Below, in pieces: positions 49,409 through 57,286 of a stretch of 64,000 nucleotides of DNA; positions within the stretch are counted from its first letter, which is position 1, and each line of letters starts with the position of its first letter. The stretch is taken from contig NZ_PDCM01000002.1 in assembly GCF_008634025.1 (NCBI RefSeq), positions 3,125,001 to 3,189,000 on the forward strand, given 5' to 3'. The stretch comes from Streptomyces albofaciens JCM 4342 (GTDB taxonomy: Bacteria > Actinomycetota > Actinomycetes > Streptomycetales > Streptomycetaceae). The notes below the pieces were generated by a model. That model was not told the DNA's origin. It did no database searches and worked only from the letters and a program-made list of their open reading frames with translations. The position numbers were made by a program, and so were the translations under genes.

Positions 49409-50239
49409 CTAGTCCGTTTCCTGTTGCCTCAAGAAGTCATTCCGAATGCCTGCCACGAGGTCCCGCATGCCGTCGCCGGTAACAGCCACTCGCTCGAATT
49501 TCCGGAACTTGTTCAAATACAGTTCGATATCTGGAATTTCGGTGGTGGTGATCTCAGCGTGTGGGACTTCGATGGTGGCTAGCCGGGTATCGAAAAGAAC
49601 GAATGCCGATGTAGGCAATCCTGGCTTGGCTCCCCGTTGTGGGATCACGCCGATGTTGATGTTAGGGAATCTCGACATGCTGATGATCTTGTCTAGCTGC
49701 ATTGCCATCGGCCGCGCCCCGATGATCTCCCAGCGGAGCACTGATTCGGTAATCAGAAAATGGAAGCTTCGCCCCTCGTCGTGCAACACATCGTGCCGCT
49801 TGAGTCGAGCGCCGACCATCTTCTCCAGTGCTTCCTCGGTAAGATCCCAGTCTTTGAGGATTCCCCTCACATATTCGGGGGTCTGGAGTAGCCCGGGAAC
49901 GCAAGACGGCTGAAATAGCCTGAGTAGCGTGGTGCTGGCCTCAATGGCCCTGATCTCTTCCTGGTGCTTGTGGAGTCCCGAGCGTCGGTAGATACGCCAC
50001 GCAGTGGCTTCTGTGGCTACCTGCCGGGCAATCTCCACGAGCCGGGCCTTCATCTCCCCGGAAACGTCCAAGGCCGTCAGGATGCGTTCTGCGTCGATGA
50101 CGCTAGGTGCAAGGGCCCCGTTCTCAATCTTGCTGAGTTTGCTTGGTGACATGGCAGCGCCACGGGCCACGACTTTGGCCTGCTTCCCGCTGGCCTCTCG
50201 TAGTTCCCGCAGCGCCTGCCCGATGTCAACGTTGTTCAC
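49409..50239 (-). CDS. XRE-family regulator with DUF5753 domain
   Basis: A 276-residue regulator. An N-terminal HTH (LRELREASGKQAKVVARGAAMSPSKLSKIENG, turn at GAAM) is followed by the DUF5753 domain: IRAIEASTTLLRLFQPSCVPGLLQTPEYVR, then LHFLITESVLR-like FHFLITESVLRWEI, and SAFVLFDT. These proteins pair with DUF397 partners in Streptomyces development (WhiJ type). GTG 50239 overlaps the DUF6879 stop as GTGA, so translation is coupled. Confidence 0.9.
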   Translation of the reverse strand: MNNVDIGQALRELREASGKQAKVVARGAAMSPSKLSKIENGALAPSVIDAERILTALDVSGEMKARLVEIARQVATEATAWRIYRRSGLHKHQEEIRAIEASTTLLRLFQPSCVPGLLQTPEYVRGILKDWDLTEEALEKMVGARLKRHDVLHDEGRSFHFLITESVLRWEIIGARPMAMQLDKIISMSRFPNINIGVIPQRGAKPGLPTSAFVLFDTRLATIEVPHAEITTTEIPDIELYLNKFRKFERVAVTGDGMRDLVAGIRNDFLRQQETD

Positions 50240-50754
50240 TCGCCGTGCTGTGCCCACCAGTCGGAGAACGGCACGGAATGTCGCATCGCGACATCCCGAA
50301 TTCCGTGCCATTCGGATGCGTCGGACTGTAGTTCAGCCCCGAGGAACTTCCCATTCTCAACGTAGTTCATCGAGGCGACCTGAGATTCGTCGAACATCCA
50401 GAAATCCGGTACGCCGGAAACCGGGTTCTCCTGGTCGGTGGTGTCGAGAATGAAGAACTCTTCCCCTGCCGTCTGATTTTTGACGTAACCCCATCCGAGT
50501 TCGAAGCGGAGATAATCCGTGAGCGGTCGCGAGACCACGTGGACGCGATAGATCCGCTTGCCCGCTTCAGTGTGTGCGCGCACGTCGTCAACCCACTGCT
50601 GATTGTACTCGGCAGGCTGAGGGTCACCGGCGAGGAAAGCACGGATCATTTCCGGGTTGGATGAACCGCTGTAATCGTCCAGCGTTTCCAGCCGGAACGC
50701 TTCCCGCTCGAAGGTGGTGAAGAGTTTTCCGAACTCATCCGTTGAGATATTCAC
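50236..50754 (-). CDS. DUF6879 protein
   Basis: A 172-residue protein. FTTFEREAFRLETLDDYSG opens it, RVHVVSRPLTDYLRFELGWGY is the central conserved block, and DFWMFDESQVASMNYVENG ends the conserved region, as in the DUF6879 family. Members are encoded beside XRE/DUF5753 genes on actinobacterial mobile elements. Function unknown. It overlaps both neighbours slightly. Confidence 0.82.
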   Translation of the reverse strand: MNISTDEFGKLFTTFEREAFRLETLDDYSGSSNPEMIRAFLAGDPQPAEYNQQWVDDVRAHTEAGKRIYRVHVVSRPLTDYLRFELGWGYVKNQTAGEEFFILDTTDQENPVSGVPDFWMFDESQVASMNYVENGKFLGAELQSDASEWHGIRDVAMRHSVPFSDWWAQHGE

Positions 50755-50941
50755 GGGCGTACCTCTCGATGATGTGGGCGGGGATGCGGACTACGGATTC
50801 CCCCGCCGGAACGTCGATTCCGGCCGTCTCCGCCTCGCTGGTGTTGTACCCCTGGACGAGTAAGTCACCGGTGCCGTCAACGGCGTACAGGGTGGCGCAG
50901 GTGCCGCCCTCGCATTCGCCGACGAGTCGCCTAGCGGGCAT
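50735..50941 (-). CDS. small hypothetical partner of DUF6879
   Basis: A 68-residue protein (MPARRLVGECEGGTCATLYAVDGTGDLLVQGYN...) with two cysteines five residues apart and a hydrophobic C-terminal half. It overlaps DUF6879 by 20 bp. CAGGGGGAAG lies before the ATG. It begins the leftward cluster; a TTGACC on the minus strand (plus 50997-51002) might be its -35. Confidence 0.65.
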   Translation of the reverse strand: MPARRLVGECEGGTCATLYAVDGTGDLLVQGYNTSEAETAGIDVPAGESVVRIPAHIIERYAREYLNG

Positions 50942-51136
50942 GTCTTCCCCCTGGTGTGAGGTTGTGTGTCCGATGCTCCCGAGCGCGTGACAGGGGGTCA
51001 AGGTGTGCCAGTTGAGAGAACAGGAAACCGCGCTCCCCGGCAGAGCGTCTTGGTCAGCACGACACCATCGCAGTGCCCCCAACCACTCCGAAACGGACTC
51101 CACCAGACCCAGCACGGAGTCAGCACGGGTACGCAA
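50942..51136. other. non-coding right-end region of the element
   Basis: No gene seen. It holds the leftward promoter region and candidate arm sites GGTCAGCACG (51052-51061) and AGTCAGCACGG (51118-51128). Confidence 0.5.
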
Positions 51137-51162
51137 AGAGCCCCGGAACGAACCGGGGCTCT
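51137..51162. terminator. hairpin at the right end of the element
   Basis: AGAGCCCCGG and CCGGGGCTCT, a perfect 10-bp stem with a 6-nt loop, 58 bp before the right core. It insulates the element from the host. Confidence 0.85.
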
Positions 51163-51219
51163 AAGCCTGTGACCTGCGGGTTTGGTGTCACAGGGGAGTC
51201 GTGTTAGCTGCGCGGCTTC

Positions 51220-51235
51220 CATACCGTCCGCACAT
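51220..51235. other. attachment core, M50-proximal end of the element
   Basis: CATACCGTCCGCACAT, identical to 42452-42467. To its right is the original upstream DNA of the SRAP gene. TGACCTGCGG (51170-51179) is a candidate arm site. Confidence 0.88.
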
Positions 51236-51270
51236 GCATGCCACAGTGCCACGCCAGACCAAGGGGAGAG

Positions 51271-51984
51271 ATGGACACCGGTCATATCACCGACGTATGG
51301 GACAGGGTTTTCGGCATCCAGCCCGACCCGCCGCCCTGGCTCGTCGTCGTCACGGCGGTGGTCGCGCTGGCCGTGATCACCCCGTACCGCGCCTGGCGGC
51401 TGTCCCGCAACGCCATCACCATCGCCCACGAGGGCGGGCACGGCCTGGTCGCGCTGCTCAGCGGGCGCCGGCTGTCCGGCATCCGGCTGCACTCCGACAC
51501 CTCGGGGCTGACGGTCTCGCGCGGCAAGCCGACCGGCCTCGGCATGATCCTCACCGCCGCCGCGGGCTACGTCACACCGTCGCTGCTCGGGCTCCTCGGC
51601 GCCTGGCTGCTGGCCTCCGGGCACATCACGGCGCTGCTGTGGGGCGCCACCGCGCTGCTCGCCGCGATGCTGCTGATGATCCGCAACGCGTACGGCGTGC
51701 TGACCGTCGTGCTGGCCGGCGCCGCCTTCTTCCTCGTCTCCTGGCTGACCGCTCCGGAGGTGCAGGCGGCGTTCGCGTACGCGGTCGTCTGGTTCCTGCT
51801 GCTGGGCGGCGTACGGCCGCCCTTCGAGCTCCAGGGCAAGCGGCGCCGCGGCCGGGCCGGGGACTCCGACCCCGACCAGCTGGCCCGGCTCACCCGTGTA
51901 CCGGCGGCCGTCTGGCTGGGCCTCTTCCACGTGGTGACGCTGTGCTCGCTGGCGGGCGGCGGGCGCTGGCTGCTGGACGTCTGA
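51271..51984 (+). CDS. M50-like membrane metalloprotease (site-2 protease type)
   Basis: A 237-residue membrane protein with about six hydrophobic segments. HEGGH (in [16 protein letters not shown]) is the zinc-binding HExxH-type motif of M50 peptidases; NAYGV in a later helix stands where the NPxxD-like third-ligand motif would be, but without the Asp. Length is short for S2P. ATG 51271 follows GGGGAGAG. In related genomes it presumably lies directly divergent from SRAP, now separated by the element. Confidence 0.78.
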   Translation: MDTGHITDVWDRVFGIQPDPPPWLVVVTAVVALAVITPYRAWRLSRNAITIAHEGGHGLVALLSGRRLSGIRLHSDTSGLTVSRGKPTGLGMILTAAAGYVTPSLLGLLGAWLLASGHITALLWGATALLAAMLLMIRNAYGVLTVVLAGAAFFLVSWLTAPEVQAAFAYAVVWFLLLGGVRPPFELQGKRRRGRAGDSDPDQLARLTRVPAAVWLGLFHVVTLCSLAGGGRWLLDV

Positions 51985-52161
51985 GCCCGTACGGTCGCAC
52001 GTCCGCGCCGGCACGGCCCGCGCACCGGCGTCCGCCGGGCGCGCTCCGGAGCGCACCGCCGGGAGCGCGGCTCCGCACAGTGACCCCGCCCGCACTATCA
52101 GTGCCGTGTTTCCCGCAGGTTGCGCCGCTTTTGATCAAGATCTGCACACCGGTCGAGCCAT

Positions 52162-52174
52162 TAAAGTGAAGGGC
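52162..52174 (+). promoter_or_regulatory. -10-like element of aroA, leaderless candidate
   Basis: TAAAGT at 52162-52167 is 7 nt before the aroA ATG, and no Shine-Dalgarno sequence is present. No good -35 at normal spacing. Confidence 0.4.
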
Positions 52175-53542
52175 ATGACCGAGAGCCCCGTGCAATCCGC
52201 CCTCTGGCCCGCCCCCGTAGCTGCCGGGGCGGTCGACGCGACCGTCACCGTGCCCGGCTCCAAATCGGTCACCAACCGTGGCCTCGTCCTCGCCGCCCTG
52301 TCCTCCGAACCCGGCTGGCTGCGCCGTCCGCTGCGCTCCCGGGACACCCTGCTGATGGCCGAGGCGCTGCGCACGATGGGCGTCGGCATCGAGGAGACCG
52401 CCCCCTCCAGCGCCGCCTCGGCGGCCGGCGCGGACGGCGGTGGCGGCGAGGCCTGGCGGGTGATCCCCGCCGGACTGCACGGCCCGGCCACCGTCGACGT
52501 CGGCAACGCCGGCACGGTCATGCGCTTCCTCCCCCCGGTCGCGGCCCTCGCCGACGGCCCCATCCGCTTCGACGGCGACCCGCGCTCCTACGAGCGCCCG
52601 CTCGACGGCGTGATCAACGCGCTGCGCTCGCTCGGCGCCCGGATCGACGACGACGGCCGCGGCGCGCTGCCGATGACCGTGTTCGGCGGCGGCGCGCTGG
52701 AGGGCGGCGCCGTGGAGATCGACGCCTCCTCCTCGTCGCAGTTCGTCAGCGCGCTGCTGCTGTCGGCGCCGCGCTTCAACCAGGGCGTCGAGGTACGGCA
52801 CGTCGGCGCGGCGCTGCCTTCGATGCCGCACATCCGGATGACCGTCGACATGCTGCGCAGCGTCGGCGCGCAGGTGGACACCCCCGAGTCGGGCGGTGAG
52901 CCGAACGTCTGGCGGGTCACCCCCGGCGCCCTGCTGGGCCGCGACCTGATCGTCGAGCCGGACCTGTCCAACGCCCAGCCGTTCCTCGCGGCGGCGCTGG
53001 TCACCGGCGGCCGGGTGACCATCCCCGACTGGCCCGAGCGCACCACCCAGCCCGGTGACGCGCTGCGCGAGATCTTCACCGACATGGGCGGTTCCTGCGA
53101 GCTGACCGAGCAGGGGCTGACCTTCACCGGCAGCGGCCGCATCCACGGCATCGACGTCGACCTGGGCGAGGTCGGCGAGCTGACCCCGGGCATCGCCGCG
53201 GTGGCCGCCCTCGCCGACTCCCCGTCCACCCTGCGCGGCGTCGCCCACCTGCGGCTCCACGAGACCGACCGGCTGGCGGCGCTCACCAAGGAGATCAACG
53301 AGCTGGGCGGCGACGTCACGGAGACCGAGGACGGCCTGCACATCCGGCCGCGCGCGCTGCACGGCGGCATCTTCCACACGTACGAGGACCACCGGCTGGC
53401 CACCGCCGCCGCGGTCATCGGGCTGGCCGTGCCGGGCGTACAGGTCGAGAACGTGGCGACCACCGCCAAGACGCTCCCCGACTTCCCCGCCCTGTGGACC
53501 GGGATGCTCGGCGAGGCGGCGGCCCCCGCCCGGAGAGGCTGA
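52175..53542 (+). CDS. aroA: 3-phosphoshikimate 1-carboxyvinyltransferase (EPSP synthase)
   Basis: Sixth step of the shikimate pathway, joining shikimate-3-phosphate and PEP. The 455-residue enzyme has [36 protein letters not shown], the [15 protein letters not shown] block, the [12 protein letters not shown] sequence and the [19 protein letters not shown] signatures. A Gly-rich insert ([13 protein letters not shown]) occurs near residue 87. ATG 52175 is preferred over an upstream one. It overlaps operon-like spacing with rsgA (13 bp). Confidence 0.96.
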   Translation: MTESPVQSALWPAPVAAGAVDATVTVPGSKSVTNRGLVLAALSSEPGWLRRPLRSRDTLLMAEALRTMGVGIEETAPSSAASAAGADGGGGEAWRVIPAGLHGPATVDVGNAGTVMRFLPPVAALADGPIRFDGDPRSYERPLDGVINALRSLGARIDDDGRGALPMTVFGGGALEGGAVEIDASSSSQFVSALLLSAPRFNQGVEVRHVGAALPSMPHIRMTVDMLRSVGAQVDTPESGGEPNVWRVTPGALLGRDLIVEPDLSNAQPFLAAALVTGGRVTIPDWPERTTQPGDALREIFTDMGGSCELTEQGLTFTGSGRIHGIDVDLGEVGELTPGIAAVAALADSPSTLRGVAHLRLHETDRLAALTKEINELGGDVTETEDGLHIRPRALHGGIFHTYEDHRLATAAAVIGLAVPGVQVENVATTAKTLPDFPALWTGMLGEAAAPARRG

Positions 53543-53555
53543 GGCCCGTACGACC

Positions 53556-54563
53556 ATGCGCCGCTACGGCAAGAACCCCGACGAGGACGACGTCCGCGTC
53601 CGTCCCAACCGCAAGGGCAACCGCCCCCGTACGAACATCCGCCCCAAGCACGAGGACGCCAGCGAGGGCCTGGTCCTGACCGTCGACCGCGGCCGGATCA
53701 CCTGCCTGATCGAGGACCGCACGGTCATCGCGATGAAGGCCCGCGAACTGGGCCGCAAGTCCGTCGTGGTCGGCGACCGGGTCGCGGTCGTCGGCGACCT
53801 GTCCGGCGCCAAGGACACCCTCGCGCGGATCGTCCGGGTCGAGCCGCGCAGTTCCACCCTGCGGCGCACGGCGGACGACGACGACCCGTTCGAGCGGGTG
53901 GTCGTCGCCAACGCCGACCAACTCGCGATCGTCACCGCGCTGGCCGACCCGGAGCCGCGGCCGCGGCTGATCGACCGCTGCCTGGTCGCCGCGTACGACG
54001 CCGGGCTCGACCCGCTGCTGGTCCTCACCAAGTCCGACCTGGCCTCCCCCGACTCGCTCCTGGAGTCGTACGGCACGATCGGCGTCCCGTACGTCGTCAC
54101 CAACCGCGTCGAACTGACCGACGGCACCGCCGCCGAGCGGGTGCGCGAGCGGCTGCGCGGGCACATGACCGCCTTCGTGGGGCACTCCGGCGTCGGGAAG
54201 ACCACCCTCGTCAACGCGCTGGTGCCGGACCGCAAGCGGGCCACCGGGCACGTCAACGCGGTGACCGGACGCGGCCGGCACACCACGACCTCCGCCCTCG
54301 CGCTCCCCCTGCCCGACGACTCGGGCTGGGTCATCGACACCCCGGGCGTGCGCTCCTTCGGCCTGCACCACGTGGACCCGTCCCGGGTCGTCCTCGCCTT
54401 CCCCGACCTGGTGCCCGGCACCGCCGACTGCCCGCGCGCGTGCAGCCACGACGAGCCCGACTGCGCCCTGGACCAGTGGGTCGCCGACGGCCACGCGGAC
54501 CCGGCGCGCCTGTACTCGCTGCGCCGGCTGCTGGCCACCCGCGAGCGACGCGAAGGGGACTGA
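53556..54563 (+). CDS. rsgA: ribosome small subunit-dependent GTPase A
   Basis: A 335-residue GTPase that helps mature the 30S subunit. The circularly permuted order is visible: NADQLAIVTAL and VLTKSDLAS (G4) come first, then VGHSGVGKTTLVNAL (G1, around residue 211) and VIDTPGVRSFG (G3). The C-terminal zinc site is ADCPRACSHDEPDCAL. The N-terminal basic tail and OB-fold segment (VVVGDRVAVVGDLSG) bind rRNA. It follows aroA by 13 bp and is probably co-transcribed. Confidence 0.95.
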   Translation: MRRYGKNPDEDDVRVRPNRKGNRPRTNIRPKHEDASEGLVLTVDRGRITCLIEDRTVIAMKARELGRKSVVVGDRVAVVGDLSGAKDTLARIVRVEPRSSTLRRTADDDDPFERVVVANADQLAIVTALADPEPRPRLIDRCLVAAYDAGLDPLLVLTKSDLASPDSLLESYGTIGVPYVVTNRVELTDGTAAERVRERLRGHMTAFVGHSGVGKTTLVNALVPDRKRATGHVNAVTGRGRHTTTSALALPLPDDSGWVIDTPGVRSFGLHHVDPSRVVLAFPDLVPGTADCPRACSHDEPDCALDQWVADGHADPARLYSLRRLLATRERREGD

Positions 54564-54655
54564 TCGCTCAAGTTTGCTGCCCCAGCGCCGAGGTTAAATG
54601 CATAATCACACCAAGGCTGGCGAAGCGGTCACGGACCGTAACGGAGGCAATGGAC

Positions 54656-54979
54656 ATGGCGTGGCTGCTCGTCGTGGTGGCAGGGCTCCTGGAGACGGGG
54701 TTTGCGGTCTGCCTGAAGCTCTCCCACGGTTTCACCCGGCTCTGGCCCACCATCGCCTTCGCCTGCTTCGCGCTCGGCAGCTTCGGCCTGCTGACCCTCT
54801 CGCTGAAGAAGCTCGACGTCGGTCCGGCCTACGCGGTGTGGACCGGCATCGGCGCCGCCGGCACCGCCGTCTACGGCATGGTCTTCCTCGGCGACATCAC
54901 CTCGGTCCTCAAGATCGTCTCGATCTCGCTGGTGATCATAGGGGTCATCGGGCTGCAGTTGTCGGGGTCGGCGCACTAG
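54656..54979 (+). CDS. SMR-family exporter, SugE/Gdx type
   Basis: A 107-residue protein with four membrane helices. The catalytic Glu is in GLLETGFAVCLKLSHGFTRLWPT; the K-x-S-x-G-F-T-R-L-x-P run right after it is the hallmark of the Gdx (guanidinium) branch rather than EmrE drug pumps. It would work as a dual-topology dimer. ATG 54656 fits GGAGG at 54642 better than an ATG two codons earlier. I looked for a guanidine riboswitch upstream and do not see a full one. Confidence 0.85.
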   Translation: MAWLLVVVAGLLETGFAVCLKLSHGFTRLWPTIAFACFALGSFGLLTLSLKKLDVGPAYAVWTGIGAAGTAVYGMVFLGDITSVLKIVSISLVIIGVIGLQLSGSAH

Positions 54980-55006
54980 CGCTAGGCGCGACCGCGTCCG
55001 CACGGC

Positions 55007-55636
55007 TCACGGGCGGTGCGCGGCGTGCGCGAACGCGGTGTGGAGCTGGCGGGTCAGGTCTTCCGGTTCGGCGGGGGCCACGACGTACGACAGGGTGAGG
55101 CGGGCCGCCGTCGCGCAGGCGGTGCCCAGTTCGGGGAGGTCCTCCTTGGGCCAGTCGGCCTCCAGCGCGGCCATCGCGCGGTCGCAGAAGCGGCCCACCA
55201 GCTCCGTCGGGCCCGGTGGCGGCCCGTCCATGTGCGCCCCCGCGCCCCCGGAGCGCACCCCGCGCCGGTCCGGCACCCCACCCGCCGGCGTGGGCAGGCG
55301 CTCGCTCCAGCAGCCCGTCAGCGCGGCCCGTATCAGCGGATTGGTCCGCGCGGCCCGTACGGTCCACGCGGCCGCCGCCACGACCCGTCCTTCCACGCCG
55401 CCGCCCGCCGCCGGCCCCGGTTCCTCCAGGGCCCGGGTCACCCCGGCGAGATAGCCCTCCGTCTCCCGGCGCACCAGGGCCCGCGCCAGCCCTTCCTTGC
55501 TGCCGAACTCGTTGTAGAGGGTCTGCCGGGACACCCCGGCCTCGGCCGCGACATCGACCATCCGGACGCCTGCCCACGGCCTGGCCGCGAGCGCCGCGTA
55601 GGCGGCGTCCAGCAGGGACTCACGCGCTGTAGGCAT
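55007..55636 (-). CDS. TetR-family regulator
   Basis: A 209-residue repressor with N-terminal HTH (RESLLDAAYAALAARPWAGVRMVDVAAEAGVSRQTLYNEFGSKEG, turn at AGVS). The C-terminal ligand domain is long and Gly/Pro-rich in the middle (PAGGVPDRRGVRSGGAGAHMDGPPPG). It is divergent from hisN; GTAT (55753) and ATAC (55765) form a weak dyad in the gap that could be its site. The target is unknown. Confidence 0.85.
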   Translation of the reverse strand: MPTARESLLDAAYAALAARPWAGVRMVDVAAEAGVSRQTLYNEFGSKEGLARALVRRETEGYLAGVTRALEEPGPAAGGGVEGRVVAAAAWTVRAARTNPLIRAALTGCWSERLPTPAGGVPDRRGVRSGGAGAHMDGPPPGPTELVGRFCDRAMAALEADWPKEDLPELGTACATAARLTLSYVVAPAEPEDLTRQLHTAFAHAAHRP

Positions 55637-55777
55637 CGTCGCCTCCCAGGCCGCCCGGCCCAGATGGCCGGTGTGCGCACAGGATTGACTCACCACCAGG
55701 GGCTGTCAAGGGTCCGTACGCGCCGGGGAACCGTGGTCATGTGGCTCGTCCCGTATACCAATCGATACTGTTCGCAC

Positions 55778-56581
55778 ATGCCCGACTATCACGATGACCT
55801 CCGCCTCGGCCACGTCCTGGCGGACGCCGCCGACGCCGCGACCATGGAGCGGTTCAAGGCACTCGACCTCAAGGTCGAGACCAAACCGGACATGACTCCG
55901 GTGAGCGAGGCCGACAAGGCGGCCGAGGAACTGATCCGTGGTCATCTGCAGCGCGCCCGCCCGCGGGACGCCGTTCTGGGCGAGGAGTTCGGCAGCGAGG
56001 GCTCCGGCCCGCGCCGCTGGATCGTCGACCCCATCGACGGTACGAAGAACTATGTGCGCGGGGTACCGGTCTGGGCCACGCTCATCGCCCTGATGGAGCG
56101 CGGCGAGGGCGGCGACCGGCCGGTGGTCGGCGTCGTCTCCGCGCCCGCGCTCAACCGCCGCTGGTGGGCGGCGGAGGGCCTGGGCGCGTACACGGGCCGC
56201 AGCCTGACCTCCGCGAGCCGCCTCCAGGTGTCGCAGGTGGGCCGCGTCCAGGACGCGTCGTTCGCGTACTCCTCGCTCACCGGCTGGGAGGAGCAGGGCC
56301 GCCTCCCGGGCTTCCTGGAGCTGTCCCGGGACTGCTGGCGCACCCGCGGCTACGGCGACTTCTGGCCGTACATGATGGTCGCCGAGGGCTCGGTGGACAT
56401 GTGCGCGGAGCCGGAGCTGTCGCTGTGGGACATGGCGGCCTGCGCCGTCGTGGTGCAGGAGGCGGGCGGCCGGTTCACCGGGCTGGACGGCGTGCCGGGC
56501 CCCCACAGCGGCAACGCCGCGGCCTCGAACGGCCTGCTGCACGAGGAGCTGCTCAACTACATCGGTGACGGGCGCCGCTGA
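55778..56581 (+). CDS. hisN: histidinol-phosphatase, inositol monophosphatase family
   Basis: A 267-residue Mg-dependent phosphatase. Metal ligands are in VLGEEFG (Glu), WIVDPIDGTKNYVRG (Asp-x-x-Asp-Gly-Thr) and WDMAACAVVVQEAGG (Asp). In actinobacteria this type completes histidine synthesis as HisN, dephosphorylating histidinol-phosphate; an inositol phosphatase role is the alternative. The start MPDYHDDLRLGHVLADAAD agrees with the HisN group. Divergent from the TetR gene. Confidence 0.88.
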   Translation: MPDYHDDLRLGHVLADAADAATMERFKALDLKVETKPDMTPVSEADKAAEELIRGHLQRARPRDAVLGEEFGSEGSGPRRWIVDPIDGTKNYVRGVPVWATLIALMERGEGGDRPVVGVVSAPALNRRWWAAEGLGAYTGRSLTSASRLQVSQVGRVQDASFAYSSLTGWEEQGRLPGFLELSRDCWRTRGYGDFWPYMMVAEGSVDMCAEPELSLWDMAACAVVVQEAGGRFTGLDGVPGPHSGNAAASNGLLHEELLNYIGDGRR

Positions 56582-56763
56582 GGCACCGTCCGGGCCGTAC
56601 GCGCGTACGAGCCCGCACCCGGGGGCGTGGAAACGGTGATCGTCCGTTCCGCGCCCCTTGTTGCCTTCCCGGGCGCATGTGAACATGAGAACACCGAAGC
56701 TTGTGAACTTGTGAAATCCTTCGCAAGGTGCCCTCGCAAGCCTCAAGGAGGTGGCTCCATCCC

Positions 56764-57207
56764 ATGCCCATGTACGTGCGCAACGCCATGAGCACGGTGG
56801 TCCTCACCATCGGGCCCGCCCACACACTGCGCCAGGCGGCCCGTCTGATGTCGGCCCGCCGTGTCGGCGCGGCCGTCGTCCTCGACACCGACACCAGCGG
56901 GCTCGGCATCCTCACCGAGCGCGACATCCTCAACTCCCTGGGCGCGGGCGAGGACCCGGACCGGGAGACCGCGCAGGCCCATACGACCTCGGACGTGGTC
57001 TTCGCCGCGCCCGGGTGGACGCTCGACGAGGCCGCCTGCGCCATGGTGCACGGCGGCTTCCGCCACCTCATCGTGCTCGACGGCCCGGAGCCGGAGCCGG
57101 TGGGGATCGTGTCGGTCCGCGACATCATCCGGTGCCGCACCACGGTCCCGGAGCAGCGCGTGGGCCCGGAACGGCGCGCGGGGCGGGCCGACGCCGTACC
57201 GGCGTGA
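56764..57207 (+). CDS. tandem CBS-domain protein
   Basis: A 147-residue protein consisting of two CBS motifs: VRNAMSTVVLTIGPAHTLRQAARLMSARRVGAAVVLD with GILTERDILNSL, then AAPGWTLDEAACAMVHGGFRHLIVLDG with GIVSVRDII. Such pairs bind adenine nucleotides and act as energy sensors or subunits of other enzymes. A free-standing pair has no known partner here. The start is chosen at ATG 56764, after AAGGAGGTGG at 56745; ATG 56770 is possible. Confidence 0.85.
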   Translation: MPMYVRNAMSTVVLTIGPAHTLRQAARLMSARRVGAAVVLDTDTSGLGILTERDILNSLGAGEDPDRETAQAHTTSDVVFAAPGWTLDEAACAMVHGGFRHLIVLDGPEPEPVGIVSVRDIIRCRTTVPEQRVGPERRAGRADAVPA

Positions 57208-57230
57208 GCGCACCCGCGCCACGCGTACGC

Positions 57231-57265
57231 GAAGAGGCCGGAGCCCATTGGCGTCCGGCCTCTTC
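57231..57265. terminator. bidirectional terminator between CBS gene and catalase
   Basis: GAAGAGGCCGGA (57231-57242) pairs perfectly with TCCGGCCTCTTC (57254-57265), 11-nt loop, in the gap of two convergent genes. Confidence 0.88.
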
Positions 57266-57286
57266 GGTGTTACGGCAAGGGATGGG

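Larger units (their letters stand above)
42468..51219. mobile_element. 8.75-kb integrated phage satellite (PICI-like), capsid-encoding
   Basis: The segment between the two 16-bp cores. It has visibly lower GC and different codon use than the flanks (for example GTT, GCT and AAG-rich reading in the capsid gene). Gene order from left: integrase and winged-helix gene leftward; excisionase-like, replication-like, XRE, capsid, three small genes including a TerS-like one rightward; then a leftward regulatory cluster. Integrase, divergent regulator/xis, replication and packaging genes in this order are the PICI plan. No portal, TerL, protease, tail or lysis gene is present, so it cannot make particles alone. 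Confidence 0.8.

Noticed and set aside
51271..51984. M50-like gene as part of the satellite
   Set aside because: It lies outside the right core, has host-like GC, and in memory of related genomes neighbours SRAP and aroA.
54564..54655. Possible guanidine-II (mini-ykkC) riboswitch before the SugE-like gene
   Set aside because: A CGGTC-ACG-GACCG hairpin is present, but the paired ACGR-loop hairpins required for the class are not; only one resembles it.
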